Positions 42,288 through 50,408 of a stretch of 64,000 nt of DNA are shown piece by piece. A program made the translations under genes and the position numbers. The notes under the pieces are model-generated. The model was not told where the DNA came from, ran no database searches, and saw only the letters and a list, made by a program, of their open reading frames with translations. Every line of letters begins with the position of its first letter. The first letter of the stretch is position 1. Source of the stretch: Streptomyces flavidovirens DSM 40150 (lineage in GTDB: Bacteria > Actinomycetota > Actinomycetes > Streptomycetales > Streptomycetaceae). Where the stretch lies: positions 124,001 through 188,000 of the forward strand of contig NZ_AUBE01000015.1 in assembly GCF_000429085.1 (NCBI RefSeq), in the 5' to 3' direction.

Positions 42288-44586
42288 TCTCCTCCTGCGT
42301 CCGCCGCGCGAGCCCTTCCCGGAGGCATTCGGGAAGGGCTCCCGTGTGGACGACGGCGAGCTGCTGCGTGGCCCGCGTCAGGGCGACGTACAGGTCGTTG
42401 GTGCCGCGCGGCGAGCCGGCGAGGATCTGGCCGGGCTCGACGACGACCACCGTGTCGAACTCCAGGCCCTTCGCCTGCCGCGGGTCGAGGAGCACGACGG
42501 GCCGGGTGAGGTCGGGGGCCGGGCCGTGCGACGCACCGGGCAGCGCGGCGGCGAGCTCCTCGTGCAGGGCGGTGGGCGCGACGACGGCCAGCCGTCCCTC
42601 CGCACTGGCCAGCTCCGCGACCGTCCTGGCGACGGTACGGGCGAGGCCGTCCGGGTCGGCGGCGTGCGCCAGGGGGCGGGTCCCCGTGGAGCGGACCGAG
42701 CCCGGCGGCTCGAAGGCCGGGTCCTCGGCCCGTCGTACACCGGCCGCGACCTCCATGATCTCGGCGGGCGTACGGTAGTTGACGCCGAGCCGGGTGTGCT
42801 CCCAGCGGTCGCCGACGTACGGCTGGAGGATTTGCTGCCAGGAGTCGCAGCCCGCCGCGTCTCCGGTCTGGGCCGGGTCACCGACCAGCGTCATGGAGCG
42901 GGTGGGGCAGCGGCGCATCAGCAGGCGCCAGGTCATGGCGGACAGCTCCTGCGCCTCGTCGACGATGATGTGCCCGAAGGCCCAGGTGCGGTCGGCGGCG
43001 GCGCGTTCGGCGGTGCTGCGGTGGTCGGCCTCCTCGTGGCGTTCGGCCATCCGCTCGGCGTCGACGATGTCGTGCGCGCCCAGGACCTCGGACTTCTCGT
43101 CGTCGATGTCCTCGAACTCGTAGGTGCGGGACGCGTACGCGACATCCAGCACGCCTTGCGCGTAGGCGATCCGCTGCTGGCGCTCGGCCTCCTCGGCGGC
43201 CCGCGCGGCCGAGTCGTCCTGGCCGAGCAGTTCGGCGGCCTCGTCGAGGAGCGGCACGTCGGCGGGCGTCCACGCGCCGCCGTCCCGCCGGATCAGCTCG
43301 GCGTCGATGCCGGGGAGGTGGGCGGGGTCCGCGAGGAATTCCGTGACCAGCCTCTGGGGGGTGAGCGGGGGCCAGAGCTGGTCGATGGCCGCGTGGACGT
43401 CGTCGCTGAGGGCGATGGCCTTGCCGAGCTGGGCGAGGTCGTCGGGTCCGAGGAAGTTGGGGCCGCCGTACGGGTCGGCGCCGATCCGGTCGGCGAGCTG
43501 CTCGGTGAGCGCGTCGATGATCCGGAAGGCGAAGTGGGGGCGGGCGAGGTTGTGCGGCAGGCCGGTCTGGCGGGCGGCGGCGCGGGCGTCCTCCGCCATC
43601 GCCCGGTCCAGGAAGAGCGTGCCGTCGTCGTGCTCGATCTCGATCCACGGGTCGGGCACGCTCTGGTGGTCCCGTACGAAGCGGGCGAGCGCGTCCGCCA
43701 TCGCGGCCCGCCCCTTGACCTCGGTGGCCGCGGCGGTGTCGGTGCCGGTGGCGGCGACGCCCGGGAAGAGTTCGCCCACGGTCGCCAGCAGCACTCCGGT
43801 CTCACCGAGCGAGGGCAGCACTTCGCCGATGTAGGCGAGGAAGGCCGGGTTGGGGCCGACGATCAGCACGCCACGGCGGGCGAGCAGGTCGCGGTACGCG
43901 TAGAGCAGGTACGCCGCCCGGTGCAGCGCGACGACGGTCTTGCCGGTGCCGGGTCCGCCCTCGACGACGAGGACGCCCTGGTGGGAGGCGCGGATGATGC
44001 GGTCCTGCTCGGCCTGGATGGTCTGCACGATGTCGTGCATCCGGCCGGAGCGCGCCGCGTCCAGTGCGGCGAGCAGCACGGTGTCCGCGGCGGAGCCCTC
44101 GTGGCCGGTGCGGGTGGTGTCGGTGAGATCGAGGATCTCGTCGTGCAGCGCGGTGACGTTGCGGCCCTCGGTGGTGATGTGCCGACGGCGGCGCAGGCCC
44201 ATCGGGGAATAACCGGTCGCGAGATAGAAGGGGCGCGCGACATCGGCTCGCCAGTCGACAACGAGAGGCGTGCGGTCGGCGTCGTTCTGCCGGATTCCGA
44301 TACGGCCCATGTGGTACTGGCGTCCGTCCTGGAAGTCGAGCCGCCCGAAGCAGAGCCCGTTCTCCCCCGCGTTGAATGCGGCGAGCAGCCCGGACTGCTC
44401 GGCGACCAGCACATCGCGCTCCAGCTTCTCCTGGTGACCCGCCCCCACCTGCGTCAACGCGGTATGTACGGCGGCCTCGGCGTGATCACGCAGTTCATCG
44501 AGGCGCGCGTAGAGGCCGGTGATGAATTCCTGCTCTTTCTGAAATTCCTCGGTTGACAATTCAGCTCCCAACAAGCTACGCTGCAT
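42274..44586 (-). CDS. HelD/HelR-family RNA polymerase-associated ATPase
   Basis: A 770-residue SF1 helicase-like protein. An N-terminal coiled coil (STEEFQKEQEFITGLYARLDELRDHAEAAV) is followed by the HelD-type segment VDWRADVARPFYLATGYSPMGLRRRRHI. The Rossmann ATPase has Walker A GGPGTGKTVVA (Lys216) and Walker B HIIVDEAQELS. LVGDPAQTGD, LGVNYRTPAEIMEVA and ALTRATQQLAVVHTGALP complete the SF1 motifs. HelD pushes its arms into the primary and secondary channels of stalled RNA polymerase and releases it. The Streptomyces HelR branch also displaces rifamycins. I cannot separate HelD from HelR by eye, and no rifamycin-associated element is visible upstream. ATG 44586 has AGAGGTG upstream. Confidence 0.88.
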   Translation of the reverse strand: MQRSLLGAELSTEEFQKEQEFITGLYARLDELRDHAEAAVHTALTQVGAGHQEKLERDVLVAEQSGLLAAFNAGENGLCFGRLDFQDGRQYHMGRIGIRQNDADRTPLVVDWRADVARPFYLATGYSPMGLRRRRHITTEGRNVTALHDEILDLTDTTRTGHEGSAADTVLLAALDAARSGRMHDIVQTIQAEQDRIIRASHQGVLVVEGGPGTGKTVVALHRAAYLLYAYRDLLARRGVLIVGPNPAFLAYIGEVLPSLGETGVLLATVGELFPGVAATGTDTAAATEVKGRAAMADALARFVRDHQSVPDPWIEIEHDDGTLFLDRAMAEDARAAARQTGLPHNLARPHFAFRIIDALTEQLADRIGADPYGGPNFLGPDDLAQLGKAIALSDDVHAAIDQLWPPLTPQRLVTEFLADPAHLPGIDAELIRRDGGAWTPADVPLLDEAAELLGQDDSAARAAEEAERQQRIAYAQGVLDVAYASRTYEFEDIDDEKSEVLGAHDIVDAERMAERHEEADHRSTAERAAADRTWAFGHIIVDEAQELSAMTWRLLMRRCPTRSMTLVGDPAQTGDAAGCDSWQQILQPYVGDRWEHTRLGVNYRTPAEIMEVAAGVRRAEDPAFEPPGSVRSTGTRPLAHAADPDGLARTVARTVAELASAEGRLAVVAPTALHEELAAALPGASHGPAPDLTRPVVLLDPRQAKGLEFDTVVVVEPGQILAGSPRGTNDLYVALTRATQQLAVVHTGALPECLREGLARRTQEEIRPA

Positions 44587-44650
44587 CCATACGGCACCTC
44601 TGTGACCGATTTTAAACGTGGTCACGGAAACGCTCAATATACGCAGAGAA

Positions 44651-44680
44651 ATACCCCGGATGTCAATTCATCCGGGGTAT
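44651..44680. terminator. Perfect terminator between trxA and the helD-type gene
   Basis: ATACCCCGGATG (44651-44662) pairs perfectly with CATCCGGGGTAT (44669-44680) and has T-rich flanks on both strands. It lies 26 bases past the trxA stop and 65 bases before the helD-type start, so it stops trxA readthrough. Confidence 0.88.
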
Positions 44681-44705
44681 TTCTTTTGCCTGGCCGCCGA
44701 GACCG

Positions 44706-45035
44706 CTACACGTCCGCGAGCTCGTGGAGGAGCTTGCGCTTGGGGCGGGCGCCGACCATCTGCTTCACCGGCTCACCGTCGCGGAAGACGAGAAGCGTCG
44801 GCATCGACAGCACGCCGTACCGCGCCGCGGTGTCGGGATTGGTGTCCACGTCGAGCTGCACGACCTTGAGCCTGGCGGCCTCCTCGCGGGCCACCTCGCT
44901 CAGTACGGGCGCGAGCTGGCGGCACGGGCCGCACCAGTCGGCCGTGAACTCCACCAGGACGGGCCGGTCGGACCGCAGTACGTCGTTCTCGAAGGTCGCG
45001 TCCGTCACCGCGTCCACATCCACTGCTCGCACCAT
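44706..45035 (-). CDS. trxA: Thioredoxin
   Basis: A 109-residue classical thioredoxin with active site WCGPC (Cys35 and Cys38), the preceding VLVEFTADW and the cis-proline loop VLSMPTLLVFRDGEPV. It reduces protein disulfides in the cytoplasm using thioredoxin reductase, which is encoded elsewhere. ATG 45035 has GAGGAG 6 bases upstream. It follows the MerR gene by 10 bases, so its expression should respond to that regulator. A strong terminator closes the two-gene operon. Confidence 0.95.
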   Translation of the reverse strand: MVRAVDVDAVTDATFENDVLRSDRPVLVEFTADWCGPCRQLAPVLSEVAREEAARLKVVQLDVDTNPDTAARYGVLSMPTLLVFRDGEPVKQMVGARPKRKLLHELADV

Positions 45036-45045
45036 CAATGTCTCC

Positions 45046-45453
45046 TCAGTTGTCAGTCAGTTCGCAGCGCGGCTCGGGACCGCCCGGCAGTTCCGCTTGC
45101 GCTTCGAGTTCGGCGCGGGCGAGCTGGGCACCCACCTGCGTGCGCACCGCGTCCAACTGGCCGATCAGCACGTCGAGTTCGGCCAGCTTGCGCCGGTACA
45201 CCTCCAGGGAGGCCGGGCAGGAGTCCCCCGCCGGGTGGCCGGCCCGCAGGCAGTCCACGAAGGGGCGGGTCTCCTCCAGGTCGAACCCGAAGTCCTGCAG
45301 GGTCCGGATCTGCTGGAGGAGCCGCAGGTCGTCCTCGTCGTACGTGCGGTAGCCGTTGACCGCGCGCCGGGCGGGGAGGAGCCCGCGGGACTCGTAGTAG
45401 CGCAACGCCCGGGTGGTTGTCCCCGCGCGCTCCGCCAGCTCGCCGATTCGCAT
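45046..45453 (-). CDS. MerR-family regulator linked to trxA
   Basis: A 135-residue MerR protein. The winged helix is MRIGELAERAGTTTRALRYYESRGLLPARRAVNGYRTYDEDDLRLLQQIRTLQDFGFDLEE, and a long dimerisation helix (YRRKLAELDVLIGQLDAVRTQVGAQL) follows. Between them lie two cysteines in DCLRAGHPAGDSCPAS (C-x10-C). They could be a thiol or metal sensor, fitting its position directly in front of trxA. MerR activators bend DNA between widely spaced -35 and -10 boxes; a perfect palindrome just upstream (45468-45487) is the expected site. Effector identity is inferred only from the thioredoxin neighbour. Confidence 0.9.
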   Translation of the reverse strand: MRIGELAERAGTTTRALRYYESRGLLPARRAVNGYRTYDEDDLRLLQQIRTLQDFGFDLEETRPFVDCLRAGHPAGDSCPASLEVYRRKLAELDVLIGQLDAVRTQVGAQLARAELEAQAELPGGPEPRCELTDN

Positions 45454-45467
45454 GCCCTGACGGTAAT

Positions 45468-45487
45468 CCTTGACGTCGGCGTCAAGG
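45468..45487. promoter_or_regulatory. MerR-type operator/promoter of merR-trxA
   Basis: CCTTGACG-TCGG-CGTCAAGG is a perfect palindrome with 8-base arms lying 15-34 bases before the merR start. On the minus strand its left half supplies a TTGACG -35 box. The CCTTGAC/GTCAAGG arms are those seen at many MerR-family promoters. Confidence 0.75.
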
Positions 45488-45507
45488 CAAGGGAGAGATC
45501 CGGGTGC

Positions 45508-46392
45508 TCAGCCCTTGAGCTTGAGCACCTCGATCGTGCTCGACCAGTCGTCGGCGCCGTGTCCCTTGGCGATCGCACGGTCGGCGACGGCCTTGATCGC
45601 CTCCAGCTGGCCCGTGTCGAGGCCACGGTCCCGCGACATGTGCAGAAGGTGGTCGACGCTGGCGGTCATCATGCTCAGGTTCGCCTCCTGTCCGTCATAG
45701 TCGCCCGCGTCGATCGCTGCCGCCATGCCGGACGCGATGTCCGGCAGGATCGCGGCGATGGTGTTGAGATACGGAGCGAGGGCCGTGGCGGCGACATTGT
45801 CCTCACGTGCCAGGGCGAAGGCGTGCACGAGGCCCGACATGCTCGCGTAGAAAAGGTCGAGCATCGACAGGTCGTAGACGGCCGCGAGGGCGTGGTCCTC
45901 ACCCAGGAAGGCGGCCTGCCCGGCCAGGGCCTTGAGGGTGGTCTCGTACTTCTCGAAAACCGGCCGCGCACCGGCGAATAAAATCAGCGCCTGCGCCCCG
46001 CCGACGAGCGGGGTCGGCACCATCACCGCGCCGTCCAGATACGTGATGCCGTGCTGCTCCGCCCAGTCCGCCGCCGTGCGGACCCGCTCTGGGGCGCCCG
46101 AGGTGAGGTTGACCAGGACGCGGTCGGCGAGGGCGTCGGCCAGCGGTTCGAGGATCGCCTGCGAGGCGTCGTAATTCACCACGCAGACGACGGTCAACTC
46201 GGCGGAACGGACGGCCTCTTCGGCGGTCCGGGCGAGGACCGCGCCGCGCGCGACGAGGTCCTCGCCCTTTCCCCCGGAACGGTTCCAGACGGTGGTGGGG
46301 TGCCCGGCGTCCAGGAAGGCGCCGGCGAGTGCGCGGCCCATGGCGCCGAGGCCGAGAACGGCAACAGGGACAAGGTTGTTGTGGGAAGTCAT
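45508..46392 (-). CDS. Imine reductase-like NAD(P)-dependent oxidoreductase (TTA codon)
   Basis: A 294-residue beta-hydroxyacid dehydrogenase/IRED-fold protein. The NADPH loop is VAVLGLGAMGRALAGAFLDAGHPTTVWNRSGGK, with an Arg-Ser for the phosphate. VLVNLTSGAPERVRTAADWAEQHGITYLDGAVMVPTPLVGG and AVYDLSMLDLFYASMSGLVHAF follow; the Asp in YDLSML is where IREDs carry their proton donor. Imine reductases convert cyclic imines to amines and occur mostly in secondary metabolism. Codon 138 (45979-45981) is TTA, so translation should depend on the bldA tRNA. ATG 46392 gives the usual N-terminus; ATG 46401 is an alternative. The natural substrate is unknown. Confidence 0.85.
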   Translation of the reverse strand: MTSHNNLVPVAVLGLGAMGRALAGAFLDAGHPTTVWNRSGGKGEDLVARGAVLARTAEEAVRSAELTVVCVVNYDASQAILEPLADALADRVLVNLTSGAPERVRTAADWAEQHGITYLDGAVMVPTPLVGGAQALILFAGARPVFEKYETTLKALAGQAAFLGEDHALAAVYDLSMLDLFYASMSGLVHAFALAREDNVAATALAPYLNTIAAILPDIASGMAAAIDAGDYDGQEANLSMMTASVDHLLHMSRDRGLDTGQLEAIKAVADRAIAKGHGADDWSSTIEVLKLKG

Positions 46393-46432
46393 GACCACCA
46401 TGCTTGGCCGCCGCTTCCCTTCCGGCAAGTAC

Positions 46433-48112
46433 CTACTTTTTAGTCAGTACCTGGTCCCGCTCGCCCTTCGCTGCTTCCCCGGCCACCGGGGCCGGGCTCG
46501 GCCGGCGCGGCAGGAGTACCGCGACCAGCACCGTTCCCACCCCGAGGACCACCGCGCCGACCAGGCTGGTGTGCGCGACCGCGTCGGAGAAGGCGGCGCC
46601 GACCGCGTCGGCCATCTGGCGGGCGCCGTCCGCGAGTTGCCCGGCCTGCCCCTTGAGCTGCGCGGCCTGCTCCGGTGTTCCGGCCTTCGCCGCCTGGCCC
46701 GCGAGCTGCTTCGCCTGGTCGCCGATGCCCTGCGCCACGGCGTATCCGGCACCGACCGAGTCCTGGGCGGTGGTCAGCGCGTCGGCGGGGAGCTTCGTTC
46801 CCGCGGTGGCGTCGGCGAGGTGCGAGGAGTACGAACCGGCCAGCACCGAACCGAGGATGGCTATGCCCAGCGAGCCGCCGAGCTCCAGCGAGGTGTCGTT
46901 GACCGCGCCGCCGACGCCCAGTTCGGACTCGGGGAAGGCGCCCATGATCGCGTCGGTGCACGGCGACAGGGACAGTCCGATGGCCAGGCCGAGGATCATC
47001 AGGGGCAGTACGAGATCGCCGTACGCCGAGTCCGCGTCGATCCGCGCCAGCAGGGCGAGAGCGGCCGTGCCGCCGGCCATGCCCGCCGTGACCGTGATCT
47101 TCATGCCGAGGCGGGGGGTGAGGAACCCGGTCAGCGCGGAGCCGGCGAAGACGGCGCCGGCCAGCGGCAGCATCCGTACGCCTGTCTCGAAGGCGTTGTA
47201 ACCGAGCACGAACTGGAGGTGCTGGGTAAGGAAGTAGAACGCGCCGAAGACCGCGAGGAAGAAGAGGGCGACGGCGAGGTTCGAGCCGGCGAAGCCCCGG
47301 TCGAGGAAGCGGCGTACGTCCAGAACGGGCCGCGGGTGGCGCAGCTCCCAGACGACGAACAGCACGAGTCCGACGCCCGCGACGACGGCGGCGGTGATCG
47401 CCGGCGCGTCCCAGCCGAAGTGCGGGCCCTGGATGATCATGTAGACCAGTGCGGCGACCCAGACGACGGACAGCAGCCCTCCGACGTAGTCGATGCGCCC
47501 GTGGTGGGCGGCCTTCGACGGCGGGATGAGTACGAACGTACCGACGAGCGCCAGGACCGCGACCGGCACGTTGATCAGGAACGTCGACGCCCAGCCGTGG
47601 CTCTCCAGCAGCGCGCCCGCGACGAGCGGGCCCGCCGCGATGGCGAGTCCGGCGGTGGCCGTCCACAGCACGATCGCCTTGGCGCGCTCGGCGCGCGGGA
47701 AGGTCGCGGCGAGGAGCGAGAGGGTGGCCGGCATGATCATCGCGGCGCCGACGCCCATGACCGCGCGGGCCGCGATCACGCCGGCGGAGCTGTCGACGAG
47801 CGACCCGGCGACCGACCCCGCGCCGAAGACGACGAGGCCGAGCACGAGCGCCCCGCGCCGGCTGTACTTGTCGCCGATCGCGCCGAGCAGGAGCATCAGC
47901 GCGGCGTACGGCACGGTGTAGCCGTCGATGACCCACTGGAGGTCGGAGCTGCTGAGTCCGAGGTCCTTGGTCATGTCGGGGGCGGCGACCGTCAGGGCGG
48001 TGTTCGCCATCACGATGATCAGCAGACTCAGGCACAGGACGAGCAGCGCCCACCAGCGCCGCCGGTACGGCTGCTCCATTTCCTCCACCGGCTGGTTCAC
48101 GACCAGGCGCAT
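46433..48112 (-). CDS. MFS multidrug exporter (DHA2/EmrB-QacA type)
   Basis: A 559-residue membrane protein with about 14 helices. LLVLCLSLLIIVMANTALTVAAPDM is helix 1, and GAIGDKYSRRGALVLGL is motif A. GLAIAAGPLVAGALLESHGWASTFLINVPVAVLALVG is motif C, the antiporter signature. A long Gln/Ala-rich insert (about residues 455-520: QAKQLAGQAAKAGTPEQAAQLKGQAGQLADGARQMADAV) lies before the last helix, probably as an external loop. ATG 48112 has GGAAGGG upstream. It is divergent from a TetR gene whose operators overlap its promoter, so it is probably a TetR-repressed drug pump. Confidence 0.93.
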   Translation of the reverse strand: MRLVVNQPVEEMEQPYRRRWWALLVLCLSLLIIVMANTALTVAAPDMTKDLGLSSSDLQWVIDGYTVPYAALMLLLGAIGDKYSRRGALVLGLVVFGAGSVAGSLVDSSAGVIAARAVMGVGAAMIMPATLSLLAATFPRAERAKAIVLWTATAGLAIAAGPLVAGALLESHGWASTFLINVPVAVLALVGTFVLIPPSKAAHHGRIDYVGGLLSVVWVAALVYMIIQGPHFGWDAPAITAAVVAGVGLVLFVVWELRHPRPVLDVRRFLDRGFAGSNLAVALFFLAVFGAFYFLTQHLQFVLGYNAFETGVRMLPLAGAVFAGSALTGFLTPRLGMKITVTAGMAGGTAALALLARIDADSAYGDLVLPLMILGLAIGLSLSPCTDAIMGAFPESELGVGGAVNDTSLELGGSLGIAILGSVLAGSYSSHLADATAGTKLPADALTTAQDSVGAGYAVAQGIGDQAKQLAGQAAKAGTPEQAAQLKGQAGQLADGARQMADAVGAAFSDAVAHTSLVGAVVLGVGTVLVAVLLPRRPSPAPVAGEAAKGERDQVLTKK

Positions 48113-48137
48113 GGCTCCACACCCTTCCGAAAGATCT

Positions 48138-48198
48138 TGCACATGACTGTGCAACTGCACAACTATGTGCAATTTAGCGGGCTGCACAGTGATGTGCA
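48138..48198. promoter_or_regulatory. Three-copy TetR operator array
   Basis: The 16-base palindrome TGCACA-N4-TGTGCA occurs three times: 48138-48153, 48156-48171 and 48183-48198. All fall in the 97-base gap between the divergent MFS and TetR starts. The centres are 18 and 27 bases apart. The spacers differ (TGAC, ACTA, GTGA) while the arms are identical, as expected of a protein site under selection. Confidence 0.85.
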
Positions 48199-48209
48199 AA
48201 ATGGTGAGC

Positions 48210-48812
48210 ATGACCTCCGGTATCAGGGCCGACACCAACCGCCGCCGCATCCTGGATGTCGCGCTCGCCGAACTGCTGCGCGACCCGGACGCCTCCATGG
48301 ACCAGATCGCGCGGGCGGCCGGCGTCGTCCGCAGGACGGTGTACGGGCACTTCCCGAGCCGCGAAGCACTCGTCGCGGCGCTCGTGGACAACGCGGTGGC
48401 CGCGGTCTCCGAGGCCCACGCGGCCAGTCGCGACGACGTCGCGGACCCGGCCGAGGCGCTCGCCCGCGCGACGCTCGCGGTCTGGCGGATCGCCGACCGC
48501 TACCGCCTCCTGGTGGCCCTCGCCCAGCGCAGCGTCACGATGGAGGGCATCAAGCAGCGCCTGGCCCCGGTCCGCAAGGAGTGCGTCGACCTGTTGCGGC
48601 GCGGCGCGGAGGCCGGCGTGTTCACCTCACCGCTGCCCCCGGCGGCGCTCGGATACGTACACGAGCAGACGCTCTTCGGCCTGATGGAAGCGGTCAACGA
48701 CGGCGCACTGGACGCGGCCGACGGCGGCCGCGCTGCGGCGTCGGCCGCGCTGCTCACGGCGGGTGTTCCGCTGGATCGGGTGACGGCGCTGCTGGATTCG
48801 ATCGAGCCGTAG
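48210..48812 (+). CDS. TetR-family repressor of the divergent MFS pump
   Basis: A 200-residue protein. The N-terminal helix-turn-helix is RRRILDVALAELLRDPDASMDQIARAAGVVRRTVYGHFPSREALVAALVD, and the rest is the all-helical ligand/dimer domain. TetR proteins repress neighbouring genes until a ligand binds. The divergent MFS exporter and the three identical palindromes between them make this an efflux repressor. ATG 48210 gives the usual short N-terminal arm; ATG 48201 is possible and would place the start 2 bases from the last operator. A long hairpin follows the stop. Confidence 0.92.
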   Translation: MTSGIRADTNRRRILDVALAELLRDPDASMDQIARAAGVVRRTVYGHFPSREALVAALVDNAVAAVSEAHAASRDDVADPAEALARATLAVWRIADRYRLLVALAQRSVTMEGIKQRLAPVRKECVDLLRRGAEAGVFTSPLPPAALGYVHEQTLFGLMEAVNDGALDAADGGRAAASAALLTAGVPLDRVTALLDSIEP

Positions 48813-48835
48813 CGGCTGCGCCGCAGTCCGGTACG

Positions 48836-48892
48836 GATCCGGTACGGCGGAAGGGCGCGGCCAGTGGCCGCGCCCTTCCGCCGTACCGGATC
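48836..48892. terminator. 57-base perfect hairpin between TetR and dctA genes
   Basis: 28-base arms (48836-48863 and 48865-48892, starting GATCCGGTACGG) form a perfect palindrome around one G. It lies 23 bases past the TetR stop and 15 bases past the stop of the convergent dctA, so it terminates both. Confidence 0.88.
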
Positions 48893-48907
48893 GCGCATGC
48901 GCTGCGG

Positions 48908-50281
48908 CTAGACCCCCGCCGCCGCCTTGTCGCCCTCCCGTGCCTCCGGGAGGCCCTTCGGCTCCGCGCCGGCCGGATCGGCGGACGCGTCGTCGAGCAG
49001 CGTCTTCTCGTCGAAGGGGGCCAGGCCCGCCAGCACCTGGTCGACCCGCTCCTTGTCGATCTCCTTCGTCCAGGTGCCGATCAGTACCGTCGCCACCGCG
49101 TTGCCCGCGAAGTTCGTCAGGGCGCGCGCCTCGCTCATGAAGCGGTCGATGCCGACGATCAGGCCGACGCCGTCGACCAGTTCCGGGCGGTGCGACTGGA
49201 GGCCGCCGGCCAGGGTGGCCAGGCCGGCCCCGCTGACACCCGCCGCACCCTTCGACGCGACGAGGAGGAAGAGGAGGAGCGGGATCTGCTCCGCGAGCGA
49301 CATCGGGTCACCCATGGCGTCGGCGATGAAGAGCGAGGCCATGGTCATGTAGATCATGGTGCCGTCGAGGTTGAAGGAGTAGCCGGTCGGAACCGTGATG
49401 CCGACCACCGGTTTGCTGACGCCCAGGTGCTCCATCTTCGCGATGAGCCGCGGGAGGGCGGACTCGGAGGACGAAGTGGACAGGATCAGCAGGAACTCAC
49501 GGCCCAGGTACTTGAAGAACGTGAGGATGTTGAGGCCCGCGATGATGCGCAGCAGCGCTGCGAGCACGATGAAGACGAAGAGGAAGCAGGTGACGTAGAA
49601 GCCCAGCATCAGCACGGCCAGGCTCTTGAGCGCGTCCAGACCTGCCGAGCCGGTGACGGCCGCAATCGCGCCGAAGGCACCGATCGGCGCCGCCCACATC
49701 ACCATGCCCAGGATGCGGAAGACGAGCCGCTGGATGTGCTCGACACCGCGCAGCACGGGCTGCCCGGCCGGGCCCATGGCCTGCAGCGCGAAGCCGGCGA
49801 GCAGCGCCACCAGAAGGGTCTGGAGTACCTCACCCGTGGTGAAGGCGGAGACGAACGTGGTCGGAATGATCCCGAGGATGAACTCGACCGTGTCCTTGGC
49901 CTCCGCCACGACCTGGCCCTGGCCCGCCTCCTTGACCGCGTCGGTCACCGCCAGGCTGTCACCGGGGTGCAGCACGTTGCCGACGAGCAGACCGATGGAG
50001 AGGGCGACCAGCGACATCACCGTGAAGTAGCCGAGGGCGATGCCACCCACCGCGCCGACCTTGGCGGCCTTACGGACCGAGCCGATGCCCAGCACGATCG
50101 TGCAGAAGATGATCGGCGAGATCATCATCTTGATCAGATTGACGAATCCGGTGCCGAGCGGCTTGAGCTCGACGGCCACACCGGGGGCGGCGAAGCCCAC
50201 CGCGACGCCGAGTACGACGGCGACGATGACGGCGATATACAGGTAGTGCGTGCGGTCCCGCCTTGCGGCTGTGCCTGCCAC
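48908..50281 (-). CDS. dctA: C4-dicarboxylate:cation symporter (DctA/DAACS family)
   Basis: A 457-residue membrane transporter with the glutamate/aspartate transporter fold. The serine-rich hairpin is LILSTSSSESALPRLIAKMEHLGV, the NMDGT-type motif is GYSFNLDGTMIYM, and VGIDRFMSEARALTNFAGNAVAT carries the substrate-binding residues. It imports succinate, fumarate or malate with protons or sodium. GTG 50281 has AAGGAGG 5 bases upstream. It is divergent from a CitA/DcuS-like sensor kinase pair, the standard arrangement for dicarboxylate-induced uptake. Confidence 0.92.
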   Translation of the reverse strand: MAGTAARRDRTHYLYIAVIVAVVLGVAVGFAAPGVAVELKPLGTGFVNLIKMMISPIIFCTIVLGIGSVRKAAKVGAVGGIALGYFTVMSLVALSIGLLVGNVLHPGDSLAVTDAVKEAGQGQVVAEAKDTVEFILGIIPTTFVSAFTTGEVLQTLLVALLAGFALQAMGPAGQPVLRGVEHIQRLVFRILGMVMWAAPIGAFGAIAAVTGSAGLDALKSLAVLMLGFYVTCFLFVFIVLAALLRIIAGLNILTFFKYLGREFLLILSTSSSESALPRLIAKMEHLGVSKPVVGITVPTGYSFNLDGTMIYMTMASLFIADAMGDPMSLAEQIPLLLFLLVASKGAAGVSGAGLATLAGGLQSHRPELVDGVGLIVGIDRFMSEARALTNFAGNAVATVLIGTWTKEIDKERVDQVLAGLAPFDEKTLLDDASADPAGAEPKGLPEAREGDKAAAGV

Positions 50282-50408
50282 GGGGTCCTCCTTGATTTGT
50301 CCTGATACCCACGTCCCGATGGGTCCCGGCGACTATCCATCACGCTGTGACCCCCGTCACCGTTACGTGCATTTCGTTCACGGGTTTTCGGCCAGGCACA
50401 CTTGCGGC
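50282..50408. promoter_or_regulatory. Divergent promoter region dctA / sensor kinase
   Basis: 127 bases between divergent starts, with GTCACCGTTACGTG and CGTTCACGGG segments but no clean palindrome. The response regulator encoded next door should bind here, by analogy with other DctA/DcuSR loci. Confidence 0.4.

Noticed and set aside
44587..44650. Rifamycin-associated element upstream of the helD-type gene
   Set aside because: No palindrome of the GGGGCTTGC type is present; only the trxA terminator hairpin lies nearby.
44651..44680. The perfect hairpin before the helD-type gene as an attenuator of that gene
   Set aside because: It sits directly after the trxA stop on the same strand and has terminator features, and it lies 65 bases before the helD-type start with no leader ORF.
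46292..50305. A plus-strand open frame of about 1,300 codons across the MFS, TetR and dctA region
   Set aside because: Low-complexity Arg/Gly/Asp translation with no homology; it is an artefact of high-GC third positions.
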